Positions 52,322 to 60,744 of a DNA stretch of 64,000 nt are shown piece by piece (the stretch's first letter is position 1; each line of letters begins with the position of its first letter). The position numbers and the translations under genes are program-made. The stretch is from Chitinophaga sp. LS1. Its GTDB lineage: Bacteria; Bacteroidota; Bacteroidia; Chitinophagales; Chitinophagaceae. The stretch covers positions 7,628,501 to 7,692,500 of the forward strand of contig NZ_CP128362.1 in NCBI RefSeq assembly GCF_034274695.1. Reading direction: 5' to 3'. The notes below the pieces were generated by a model. The model had not been told where the DNA came from. It saw only the letters and a list, made by a program, of their open reading frames with translations, and did no database searches.

Positions 52322-52800
52322 ACACTGAACCTGCGGTGGTTAAATTATGGGAAAAGATAATGCACGAGGCTGAAACGCTATATATGAAAGCTCTACCTAA
52401 CATACCAAAAGATAAACTGCCTGTTAAGGGGAAAGATACTCCAGCCTTATATATTTTCTCAGAAGACCTTAAACCAATGTTAAGAGATACACCAATTCGC
52501 CAGGAACAAATAAGCCGGCGATGGAATAGCCACGTTAAAAAGGCACTAAACATCACAGCAGACTTTTACTCGCTAAAGCACTCTCGTACATCTGATGACA
52601 TTAATAGCGAGATTAGAAAAGTGATAAAGAAAGCCACTAGAAAGGCGGCAAGGAAAAATGGCCATACCACATCCAGGATGGTGGAACAGGTTTATGATAC
52701 CCAATATAAAGACAGGTTATTTAAAATTAACAAGAATTCAAAATCTCAATTTGCCCCAGAAGATCTACATACAATTACCAATATTAAAAACCATCAATAG
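52322..52800 (+). pseudogene. Integrase remnant related to the prophage integrase
   Basis: Encodes the C-terminal about 155 residues of a tyrosine recombinase, closely similar to residues about 303-449 of the integrase at 275. It keeps YSLKH, GHTTS and Tyr (QVYDTQY) but lacks the N-terminal domain and the first catalytic Arg. Followed by a convergent XRE gene, as at the prophage left end. Confidence 0.85.
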
Positions 52801-52840
52801 TTATACATGTATGTAATTTATTGAATGTTAAATAATTATC

Positions 52841-53065
52841 CTAATACTTTATTAATTCCCAAATTTCGACATTTAGTGCGTTTGCCAGTTTAATTATAGT
52901 GGTAAGAGTAGGGTTAACTTTTCCCAACTCGATTCTACTAACAGTATCCGGACTTAGATCTGCTTCATATGCTAAATCTGGCTGTGATTTCTCAAGTGCG
53001 TTCCGCAAATCGCGAATTCGCTTCCCAAAATTCACTTTAATGTGTTCTTCATTAAACTCTTCCAT
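52841..53065 (-). CDS. XRE-family HTH regulator (remnant prophage)
   Basis: A 74-residue protein with a textbook HTH (QPDLAYEADLSPDTVSRIEL, then KVNPTLTTIIKLANAL). It is convergent with the integrase remnant, the same layout as xre at 1621. Only distantly similar to that protein in sequence. Confidence 0.85.
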   Translation of the reverse strand: MEEFNEEHIKVNFGKRIRDLRNALEKSQPDLAYEADLSPDTVSRIELGKVNPTLTTIIKLANALNVEIWELIKY

Positions 53066-53167
53066 TAATAGCGAACATATAAAGAAACAATATTATAATC
53101 CTAGACACTCTCAATTACGTTATTAGACCTAGGATTATAATACTAATCTATTTACTACATTCGTAAT

Positions 53168-53281
53168 ATGAGAGCAAGGAAGTTTACCGTGGACGGCTTC
53201 CCCTGCTGGGCCAGACCTATTCCACATACCGATGTAGTAAATATCACAAATGATAACAATAAAGTTATCTATGCTGAGTAA
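53168..53281 (+). CDS. Short ORF (37 aa), possibly truncated by a stop
   Basis: MRARKFTVDGFPCWARPIPH then an Asn-rich tail, stop TAA at 53279. The frame stays open after the stop for another 30 or so codons (SKSSKQFKKISEEM) to a second stop near 53370. Either a real 37-residue protein or the front of a broken one. Confidence 0.35.
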   Translation: MRARKFTVDGFPCWARPIPHTDVVNITNDNNKVIYAE

Positions 53282-53404
53282 TCAAAGAGCTCTAAGCAGT
53301 TCAAAAAAATTTCTGAAGAAATGGTAAGAGATAGACAAGAAAAATTATTACTGGTCCTTAGCGCATATTACTAATAACGCAATCTGCAAGACTTCTACTA
53401 TAAA

Positions 53405-53617
53405 ATGAAACAGAGTTCAGATACAACAATGAAAGAAATTTCAGAAGAGTTTGGGAAATATCCGGAGATCCCAGAATCCCATATGATGCAGGCGATTGGT
53501 ATAATTCTAAATCACTTCAACACTGCCAAAGGGAGCACGATAGAAACGGCTGTACAAGATTTTATAAAATTTTACGAACTGGCCGAGGGTGTCGAGATGA
53601 AGAAAATAGGCGAATGA
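53405..53617 (+). CDS. Small protein, unknown
   Basis: A 70-residue protein (MKQSSDTTMKEISEEFGKYP start), acidic and helical. No family recognised. 53618-54142 is AT-rich and I see no gene in it. Confidence 0.45.
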   Translation: MKQSSDTTMKEISEEFGKYPEIPESHMMQAIGIILNHFNTAKGSTIETAVQDFIKFYELAEGVEMKKIGE

Positions 53618-54133
53618 ATGAATATTAATAATAAACGAACTATATATAAATTTGTTTAATTATATTAAATCTATTATAGATAGGATATAATTAACAAGGG
53701 AAAGCTCAAAACATATCTACGTTTTAGAGGGTCTTTCAAAAAAAACGTCTGAGAATTGGGGTTTCCCAAGCCGCAAAAAACAATAAACAATTTTCTTCCT
53801 TTCCAGGAGGAAACGATATTTTATAAAAGACGGCACAGAATTCAAAGAAGGGAATAGGCTCTTGCCTCTTATTTGACGATAATAATAATTGCCATTTATT
53901 CAGCACTTATATAAGTTGCTAATAAATAAATAATTATACATATAGAATTAGCAATAATAAAAATTAAAGATTAATTATTCTATACCTTCCATATTGCATG
54001 GTCTAAATTCTCTGACCTTTTTCAAACAACAATTAACGCCCAGTCACTGAAAGAAACTATTATTGGAAATCAATTTCTTATATGTTAATTTGAGCGTTTT
54101 GAGCGTTTTCTTGAGAGATAAATGTTAAATGCA

Positions 54134-54168
54134 TTTGTTGTTCCGTTAACGGGTACTATATTTGTACC
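54134..54168 (+). promoter_or_regulatory. hicBA promoter and operator
   Basis: TTTG (54134-54137), 19 bases, TATATTTG (54157-54164): a consensus Bacteroidetes promoter. Palindrome CCGTTAACGG (54143-54152) lies in the spacer, and GGTAC-N7-GTACC (54152-54168) covers the -7 element. Either could be the HicB operator. Confidence 0.7.
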
Positions 54169-54218
54169 ATCATCAATTGTAATAATTGTATTGCACTATA
54201 CTACCAAAACTGAACTAT

Positions 54219-54599
54219 ATGGCTGGAATATCTATCAAACCCGGTAAAGACGGCCAATCTGCTAACATTGAAATGAAGTTGCCAGTAATTATCTTTAAAG
54301 AGCAGGGCACTTTTATAGCACACATTCCCATTCTTGATCTTTCTGGATACGGTAATTCGAAAAAGGAAGCTCTTGATTCATTGGATATAGTGCTTACGGA
54401 TTATATATGTTACGCAGTTGAAAATAATACTTTGCACGATGATTTAATTTCTCGTGGGTTTATTTTCAAAAATCACCAGGTAAACCCGCCAGGGCTGGAA
54501 AAATCCATTAAGCTCTTCCCTTATAACTTAAAAAGAGTTTTAGAGAATAAGGACTATACAAAAACCGATAAATCCATACGCATCCCTGCTTATTATTAA
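54219..54599 (+). CDS. hicB: HicB-type antitoxin
   Basis: A 126-residue protein from the ATG at 54219 (MAGISIKPGKDGQS), chosen for its distance from the promoter; a start 11 codons earlier is possible. The core LPVIIFKEQGTFIAHIPILD ... SKKEALDSLD is the HicB partial RNase H fold. The basic C-terminal region may bind DNA. It shares one base with hicA, antitoxin first. Confidence 0.72.
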   Translation: MAGISIKPGKDGQSANIEMKLPVIIFKEQGTFIAHIPILDLSGYGNSKKEALDSLDIVLTDYICYAVENNTLHDDLISRGFIFKNHQVNPPGLEKSIKLFPYNLKRVLENKDYTKTDKSIRIPAYY

Positions 54600-54868
54600 T
54601 GAATACTTTTAAGCTATCAAATATATCATTAGATGAATTCAGAGATTTTCTGAAATTTAATGGTTGCGTATGCCATGCATCTACGGGCGGTTCTGGACAT
54701 GAAAAATGGGTTAGACCTGGATTGCAGAGGCCATTAACTTTACAGACACACACTACTCCTGTCCCGGAGTTTATTATTAAAAATGGTCTGCGTAATTTGG
54801 GACTAACAAAAAAAGATTATCAAGAATACCTTAAAAGCAAAACTAAATCTAATAAACAAGCCGGGTAA
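54599..54868 (+). CDS. hicA: HicA-type mRNA interferase toxin
   Basis: An 89-residue protein with the HicA fold: LDEFRDFLKFNGCVCHASTG, then GSGHEKW with candidate catalytic His34, then PVPEFIIKNGLRNLGL. HicA cleaves mRNA when not bound by HicB. The stop codon lies in the 5' stem of the terminator that an IS has since split. Confidence 0.72.
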   Translation: MNTFKLSNISLDEFRDFLKFNGCVCHASTGGSGHEKWVRPGLQRPLTLQTHTTPVPEFIIKNGLRNLGLTKKDYQEYLKSKTKSNKQAG

Positions 54869-54871
54869 ACA

Positions 54872-56309
54872 CCCTACGGTTTGGACACAAATAATGATAT
54901 TATATTTGTCCGAAAGTGCAGACCAGATATTTAGAAGATTTAAAAGACAAGCGATTGTTGAACAGAGGCAACTCTATTCTCAATCGCTTGTTTTGTAATA
55001 GTGTACATTCTATTCGTCAATTAGCCACCAACGATTCTGAGGCCAAAGCCTTCTACCGTTTTCTTCAGAACGATCATGTTAGTGAGGCAGATATTATCAG
55101 AAATATGTCCTCCAATTGCCAGTCCTGCGTTATCGGAAGGCCAGTTCTTTGCATTCAGGATAGCAGTGAGATCAATTTGTATGACCACCACAATCGCATT
55201 AAAAAAGATAGTTATATAGGGTTAACCAATGGAACAGAATCCGGACTTGGCTTCTTTATTCATCCGAGTTTCATAATAGATGCTGAGACATTTATGCCAT
55301 ATGGATTTGCTAATGTAAAAGTCTGGAACAGGGGACACACAGCCGTACCCAAAGACAAGTCTCATGCTAAGAACCTGCTTGGGATGGAGGAAAAGGAATC
55401 TTACAAATGGATAGAATCATCCATTAAAAGTAAACAGGTACTTAATAAAGCCACTGAAGTTATTATTATCCAGGATCGGGAAGGCGATATTTATGAACAA
55501 TTTTGCCAGATTCCAGACGATCGTACCCATTTGCTGATCAGGGCCAAAGCCAATCGCGTACTTGCCGATAAAAGCAAGCTTTTCGGGCACCTGTCACAAT
55601 TACCGCTACAAGGCAGTTACGAACTCAATCTGGAAGGGGATAAAAGGAAAGGCATAAAAAAAAGGACAGCCACAATGGAGGTGCGATACAGTAAAATAAC
55701 CATTGGCAGAAATCAGTATAATGACAAGAGCATGCCGCCTACAGTAACCCTTTATGCCATTGAAGCCAGAGAATCTACAGAAGGGGTCGACAATCCGATA
55801 CTTTGGCGATTGCTGACCACGATGAGCGTTGAAAGCCTTGACGCAGCATTGCTTTGCATAGAATGGTATACTTGTCGATGGATTATTGAGGAAGTGTTTC
55901 GGATCTTGAAAAAAGAGGGGTTTAATATTGAGGCCAGTGAACTTGCTCAGGGTAAATCCATCAGAAAACTATGTCTGATGATGATGGAAACAATTGTTAA
56001 ACTCTTCATCTTGCAAATAGCCTATAGCTCAGAAGAAGAAGTACCCCCATCCTGTTGCTTTTCTTCAGAGCAAACTCAATGTATGGAAATGCAAATGCAG
56101 CTACTGGAGGGCAAAACCGAAAAATTGAAAAACCCGTATAAACCGTCTGATTTAAAACGATTTATATGGGTTATTGGCAGATTAGGCGGATGGAAAGGCT
56201 ACTCATCCGAACGAAAACCGGGAATAACTACCTTTTGGATTGGCCTCAAAAAGTTTAGCGATATTTTTCAAGGATTCATGCTTTTTAGAGATGTGTCCAA
56301 ACCGTAGGG
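54872..56309 (+). mobile_element. IS4-family insertion sequence (1438 bp)
   Basis: Inverted repeats 54872-54889 and 56292-56309 match over 18 bases (CCCTACGGTTTGGACACA). TAAACA directly flanks both ends, a 6-bp target duplication (or 4 bp, AAAC, if the repeat is read as 19 bp). A promoter TTG-N17-TATATTTG (54881-54908) uses the left repeat as its -33. One transposase gene, apparently intact. Confidence 0.88.
54916..56307 (+). CDS. IS4-family transposase
   Basis: A 463-residue DDE transposase starting at GTG 54916, just after the IS promoter. Asp in CIQDSSEINLY and QDREGDIYEQ, and the family signature Y-(2)-R-(3)-E-(6)-K in YTCRWIIEEVFRILK near residue 315. No frameshift, so likely active. 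Confidence 0.9.
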   Translation: MQTRYLEDLKDKRLLNRGNSILNRLFCNSVHSIRQLATNDSEAKAFYRFLQNDHVSEADIIRNMSSNCQSCVIGRPVLCIQDSSEINLYDHHNRIKKDSYIGLTNGTESGLGFFIHPSFIIDAETFMPYGFANVKVWNRGHTAVPKDKSHAKNLLGMEEKESYKWIESSIKSKQVLNKATEVIIIQDREGDIYEQFCQIPDDRTHLLIRAKANRVLADKSKLFGHLSQLPLQGSYELNLEGDKRKGIKKRTATMEVRYSKITIGRNQYNDKSMPPTVTLYAIEARESTEGVDNPILWRLLTTMSVESLDAALLCIEWYTCRWIIEEVFRILKKEGFNIEASELAQGKSIRKLCLMMMETIVKLFILQIAYSSEEEVPPSCCFSSEQTQCMEMQMQLLEGKTEKLKNPYKPSDLKRFIWVIGRLGGWKGYSSERKPGITTFWIGLKKFSDIFQGFMLFRDVSKP

Positions 56310-56354
56310 TAAACACCCGGCTTGTTATCACATTAACCAAAGTCTAAATTGTAG

Positions 56355-56468
56355 CTATTTAATCTCCGGCCAGTCGCAATATGCACCCTGAATCTCACCC
56401 TCATAAACCGGAACTTCACTTTTATGCGCAACAGAATACCTGAGTACAACTGGACCGTCCTGATTCAT
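56355..56468 (-). pseudogene. Gene fragment beyond the terminator
   Basis: 37 codons from ATG 56468 (MNQDGPVVLRYSVAHKSEVP); the frame is open for about 20 more codons upstream without a start. It sits where the endolysin gene lies in the complete prophage. Not recognised; probably the end of a deleted late gene. Confidence 0.4.
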
Positions 56469-56608
56469 AAATGTTACGGCTAAATTCGAATGCCCTTTTT
56501 CATGAAAATAGCTTACTCCAATTGGGCATCTTCTATTTTAGCTCACTGATATATGTAAAATCATCCCGACTTACCAACGAAAGTTTGATGAGTCGAATCA
56601 GTCACTGG

Positions 56609-57317
56609 CCGTTAATAAGGTCAAGGCAAAAGGCAATTTGTGCATCCCTGTTTTTGTATATATCGCTTTGGGAGTCAGGTACGCTAAATCCAGGTGTTAT
56701 GCCGCAATCTGGCTTGTCAGGATGATAGTTATAAATGAGCGGCAAATCAATTTCAAAATGAGAATAAGGAAGGGTCAGAAAGAAGAACTGGCCTCCATTA
56801 ATACCTTGTCGATCCCCCCGGTTGTTTCGCCAACGACAGTTCCTAATTGGTTCATTTTGAAATTTCTTGCCATTTCATAACTCGCAGAACTGTTCTTTGC
56901 GTTTATCAACAAATATACTTTCCCTTTGAAAACTTTTTCTTTTGGTGTTATGTACGCACAATCGTCGTGGTCTTTCTTTTGTTCGTATAAATTCAGTTTA
57001 TTAATGAAAAAATGAGTGGGATCTTTGGGTGCTTTGAATGACCTGTCCCAGGTAGACAGGTAAAGCAGTAAGCTGTCCGGTACGGTCAAAAAACGGAAAC
57101 AGCGGTGGTCCGGATCATCACAACCTAATTTTTGGCGGGTAATATAGGAAAGTATATAATTACCCGTATTATCCCCTCCCTCATTATTACGAATATCAAT
57201 GATGAGGGTGCTGACTTTTGCTTTTGACATCACATCTGCAAATATGCTGTCGACATACTTCCTGGTATTAAAGGGACTGTTCCAGAAGGCAAATGGTAAA
57301 CCATCGAGCATCCCCAT
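56609..57317 (-). pseudogene. S41-family peptidase pseudogene
   Basis: Tail-specific-protease-like: LIIDIRNNEGGDN and NAKNSSASYEMA (nucleophile Ser) ... VVGETTGG. After SSSF a stop appears at about 56775, but the reading continues in another frame as LTLPYSHFEIDLP ... CGITPGFSVPD to about 56609, so a frameshift broke the gene. The N-terminal half is also missing: the first codon falls in the 242-bp duplicated segment. Confidence 0.75.
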
Positions 57318-57537
57318 ATCCCTTTCTGATGATTTATATCAAAAAAGACGTATAGACTGTTAATAACATGTGCAGATGTTTCCATTGATAAAATGTAATA
57401 GAGTTGAGCGGGTAACTATTTTTGCCGTTAAATAAATAGTTATGCCACATTACATTTGCAGCAATCCATTTCTTCGTTTAAATGAAGGTATTGAGACCAT
57501 GATGTATCATAGTGACAGCCCTCGTTATTTTTCATGT
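57296..57537. repeat. 242-bp direct repeat, copy 1
   Basis: Matches 58683-58925 with one indel in an A-run and about two to three substitutions. It holds the S41 pseudogene start, an upstream region and the first 32 codons of the 186-residue gene, here ending at a stop at 57541 (truncated copy 57442-57543). Confidence 0.9.
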
Positions 57538-57571
57538 TTTTAGTTTTCTTACATTTGTACAAACTCATACT

Positions 57572-58393
57572 ATGAAATTTAATAAACTACTACTGTTTTT
57601 GTGCTGTATGCCCTTAACAGCACTCTATGCCCAGAAAACAAACAAGATTGACAGTGTTGGTAATGTTGGTATTGGTACAACTACTCCTGCAAACACTTTA
57701 AATGTTTATCCTGCTGGTAGAGGTGGTATTTTAATTGGTAACCCAAATATAGGTTCCGGGGGGTATACAAATCTTCAACTCCTGACTTCATCAGACCAAG
57801 GCGGTTTTGGCGTTATCCAGGCAGTCTCAAGTGCAGGTAGTACCTTGGGAAATATCGTTATGAATTCGAAGGGTGGAAACGTGGGTATAGGCGATTCTGT
57901 GCCCAGCACTAAATTGAGTGTGGCTGGAAATATTTTGGCCACCGACCTTGAGTTAGGAAGGGCCGGTGTTGAAAATTACCCATACATTGACTTTCACTAT
58001 TACACCGGCACTACGCAGGATTATAATGTGAGGATCCAAAATGTATTGGATAAGTATCTTATATTTTCTGCTCTTAATGGTGATATCATTATGCCTGTGC
58101 AGGGAACACTTAGCGCAAAGAAAATTAAAGTATCCACTTCCGGTTGGCCTGATTATGTATTCAGTAAGCAGTATGAATTACCGACGCTTGCTTCAGTAAA
58201 GAGTTATATTGAGCAAAATCAGCATCTGCCAAATGTACCTTCTGCTGAGGAGGTGGAAGAGAATGGACAGGATCTGGGAGAGATGAATAAGGTGTTGTTG
58301 AGAAAAGTAGAGGAGCTGACGCTTTATTTGATTGAACAGCAGAAAGTGAATGAGGAGTTGAATAGAAGGTTGGTTGCGTTGGAGAATAAATAG
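57572..58393 (+). CDS. Secreted tail-fibre-like / coiled-coil protein
   Basis: A 273-residue protein from the ATG at 57572, chosen for its signal peptide (LLLFLCCMPLTALYAQ). Repeats of NVGIGTTTP/NVGIGDSVPS are typical of Bacteroidetes fibre-like proteins. The C-terminus YELPTLASVKSYIEQNQHLP NVPSAEEV then a coiled coil is a common conserved end. A TACATTTG element lies at 57550-57557. The gene sits between the two copies of the 242-bp repeat. Confidence 0.75.
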   Translation: MKFNKLLLFLCCMPLTALYAQKTNKIDSVGNVGIGTTTPANTLNVYPAGRGGILIGNPNIGSGGYTNLQLLTSSDQGGFGVIQAVSSAGSTLGNIVMNSKGGNVGIGDSVPSTKLSVAGNILATDLELGRAGVENYPYIDFHYYTGTTQDYNVRIQNVLDKYLIFSALNGDIIMPVQGTLSAKKIKVSTSGWPDYVFSKQYELPTLASVKSYIEQNQHLPNVPSAEEVEENGQDLGEMNKVLLRKVEELTLYLIEQQKVNEELNRRLVALENK

Positions 58394-58524
58394 ACGGAAT
58401 AAAGAATTGTATTCAATTAAACAAGTACCGCTATTCAGCGATGCTTGTTTAATCCTCAAAAATGAACAAAAGTGAACAAGGAAGAGGTTTGTTTTATTTT
58501 TGGTAACTACATAATAGTGTTACG

Positions 58525-58686
58525 TTAATCATTAATTGACGGATATAATCTTTTCAACTTTACTCTTGCTTCTTTGTTTGTAAACTGCCAATTTATTTGA
58601 CTATTTTTATTATTTCCGTTTATTTGCCACTCAGTAACCTCTTCTTTAACCTTCTCCATTGTAGATATATACCTGTTCAAGCGTAA
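58525..58686 (-). pseudogene. IS630-type transposase C-terminus remnant
   Basis: On the minus strand: MEKVKEEVTEWQINGNN, then QINWQFTNKEARVKLKRLYP and SIND-stop. NWQFTxxxARxKLxRLYP is the end phrase of many IS630-type transposases. The remainder is cut off by the 242-bp repeat. Confidence 0.5.
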
Positions 58687-58925
58687 ACCATCGAGCATCC
58701 CCATATCCCTTTCTGATGATTTATATCAAAAAAAGACGTATAGACTGTTAATAACATGTGCAGATATTTCCATTGATAAAATGTAATAGAGTTGAGCGGG
58801 TAACTATTTTTGCCGTTAAATAAATAGTTATGCCTCATTACATTTGCAGCAATCCGTTTCTTCGTTTAAATGAAGGTATTGAGACCATGATGTATCATAG
58901 TGACAGCCCTCGTTATTTTTCATGT
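58683..58925. repeat. 242-bp direct repeat, copy 2
   Basis: Second copy of 57296-57537. Here the gene that starts in the repeat is complete (58830-59390). Confidence 0.9.
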
Positions 58926-59390
58926 ATACAGTCGTTGGATTTAAACAGCAGGATGCCGGTTATATATGAGACAGGTTTAAATTTAGGTTTTGTTCATGTG
59001 ACTCCCGACCAGCAGACACGCCTTTATTTCATTATAGTTGACGATAATCTCAACAAAGCCTCTTTACAAAAGATGCAGAAAGTAATGCAGGAACAGGCGC
59101 AGTTTTTTATCGATCAGTTTATTGCCGTAAAATATAAAGATAATGAGGATAAAAGCAAGTGGATGCTCATGCGTGACTATAACTCATTTACTCCTGGATT
59201 AAAGATTATTCACTTTAAAATTCATGATACCTTCCTCGTATCATGTGAGCGGGGGCTGTATGGCTGTACTACAGAGGAAGAGGTGTTTGAGTTCCTGACG
59301 GATATTTTAGAGTATCCTGAACAACACGTAGGGAAAGGAAGTTTCAATCTCATCGATCCTGCTAATACTCCTTCGATTCAGGCACTCTGA
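58830..59390 (+). CDS. Protein of unknown function
   Basis: A 186-residue protein (MPHYICSNPFLRLNEGIETM start). Aromatic, beta/alpha mixture, no signal peptide and no recognised family. Its upstream region and first 32 codons are duplicated 1.4 kb to the left. Both copies have TATTTTTG about 20 bases before the start, fitting a -7 element. Confidence 0.55.
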   Translation: MPHYICSNPFLRLNEGIETMMYHSDSPRYFSCIQSLDLNSRMPVIYETGLNLGFVHVTPDQQTRLYFIIVDDNLNKASLQKMQKVMQEQAQFFIDQFIAVKYKDNEDKSKWMLMRDYNSFTPGLKIIHFKIHDTFLVSCERGLYGCTTEEEVFEFLTDILEYPEQHVGKGSFNLIDPANTPSIQAL

Positions 59391-59742
59391 GTTTCAGCAT
59401 AGTTATTTCGTGGTTGGGGCTTCCAGTTCTGCGGCAGCAGTTCCCATAATTTATTTTGTTTATGATCATTAATACGCAGCAGTACATCATGCAGATATTC
59501 ATCAGGATCTATTCCTTGCAATTTACAGGTTTGTATAAGGCTGTAGATAATAGCTGCGCGCTCTCCATGTTCATGCGACCCGGCAAACAATTAATTTTTC
59601 AATCCTACTTTAGTTGGACGGATTGCTTGCTCTACGAACATGTTCGATATTGATAGCATGCCGTCATTACAATACTCCGTCAGTTGCTTCATTCTTTTTA
59701 ATGTATAAGCCATGGCGGTGTAAATGGGCGTACCTTCTATTA
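59378..59742 (-). pseudogene. IS66-family transposase remnant
   Basis: Encodes the end of an IS66 transposase: QAIRPTKVGLKN, a stop, then LFAGSHEHGERAAIIYSLIQ and DVLLRINDHKQNKLWELLPQ. The in-frame TAA between KN and LFAGS and the missing N-terminus show it is dead. Truncated at the left repeat of the IS5-like element. Confidence 0.8.
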
Positions 59743-60657
59743 CTTGAAGTTGTTTAAACTTTTAATTTTCTACAGAATAAGGTTATAAAGGCGAGCCAAT
59801 GTAATCCCATCCAGGTGAAGGCTTTTGTTTCATAACGCACCAATAGGGCTTTGAAAGCATCGAGCCATGCATTTGCATGCTCAATTTTTGTTCTTTTTTT
59901 ATATAATTCATCGTCAAAATAACGATACTGGTCTGTACTGGTCTTGCTATTACGCTTATTGGGTTTGACATTCAGCTCTATTTCTTCTTGTTCGCATACC
60001 TGACGAAACGCTTCACTATCAAAGCCCGGATCAGCATTCAAAAAAACACCTTTACAACTAATATCTGCTTGCTCCAATACTGCTATTATTTCTTCAAAGA
60101 GGCGGCTGATTTCAAACAAATCATTATGTTCTCCGCTTTGTGGACTACCTACAGATAGCAGTTGACCATTGTTATCTCTCAAATACAAGCTGTTTGTGGT
60201 CTTACACCCTTTTCTGCCCTGATAACCCACTTGTTCTCCGCCCCGTTTTGATGGTGTATGGCTACCATCTAATTGAGCACTTGACAGGTCTATTTTGCTC
60301 TTATTGGCTGATAATAACGCAATCCACGCCTGCCTGAACGATCCATCTTTACTCCATTTATTGAAATAGTAATATATCAGTTGCCAACTTACAGCATCCC
60401 CCTCACAATATTCTTTAAGGCTTAACTCTCGCCATTGACAACCTGTCTTCATCCGCTTCAGGATCAGCTGAACCACTTTTGTTAAACATATTTTCGATTT
60501 AAAGCCCCGTTTTCCCTTACTTACTTAAAGGAGGTATTATCCAATCTCTTATTTTATCTTCGTCTATGAGTCCCAGATTTGTTCTTTTTTTTCGCAAAAC
60601 AAAAATCTACATTTCATGGGACTCTTGTATTTTCTTCATAAGTTTAAACAACTTCAA
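59743..60657 (-). mobile_element. IS5-family element (915 bp), probably inactive
   Basis: 19-bp inverted repeats CTTGAAGTTGTTTAAACTT at 59743-59761 and 60639-60657. No target duplication is visible: the left flank is IS66 and the right flank is not, so DNA was probably deleted next to it. The transposase is frameshifted. Confidence 0.75.
59754..60625 (-). pseudogene. IS5-family transposase with frameshift
   Basis: The main frame (59754 to about 60525) gives KRGFKSKICLTKVVQLILKR, DGSHTPSKRGGEQVGYQGRK and a KIEHANAWLDAF end, typical IS5. Upstream in another frame lies the expected N-terminus LIDEDKIRDWIIPPLSK. The break is at AAGTAAGTAAG (near 60520-60530): removing one 4-bp AAGT unit joins the frames exactly. 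Confidence 0.75.
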
Positions 60658-60744
60658 GGAAAAATTACTATGGGTCAGAATCTAAGTATTCCATGCATAG
60701 ATAGCCCCCTTTTCCCGGAGGAAACCACCAATACTAAATTGCCC

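Larger units (their letters stand above)
54855..56326. terminator. Terminator split by IS insertion in its loop
   Basis: Left arm AACAAGCCGGGT (54855-54866) and right arm ACCCGGCTTGTT (56315-56326) are perfect complements. Without the IS and one target duplicate they form a 12-bp stem with loop AAAC. This is the counterpart of 2367-2386. Confidence 0.8.

Noticed and set aside
56471..56880. Plus-strand ORFs across this stretch
   Set aside because: They are antisense to the S41 peptidase pseudogene, whose minus-strand frames have clear family motifs.
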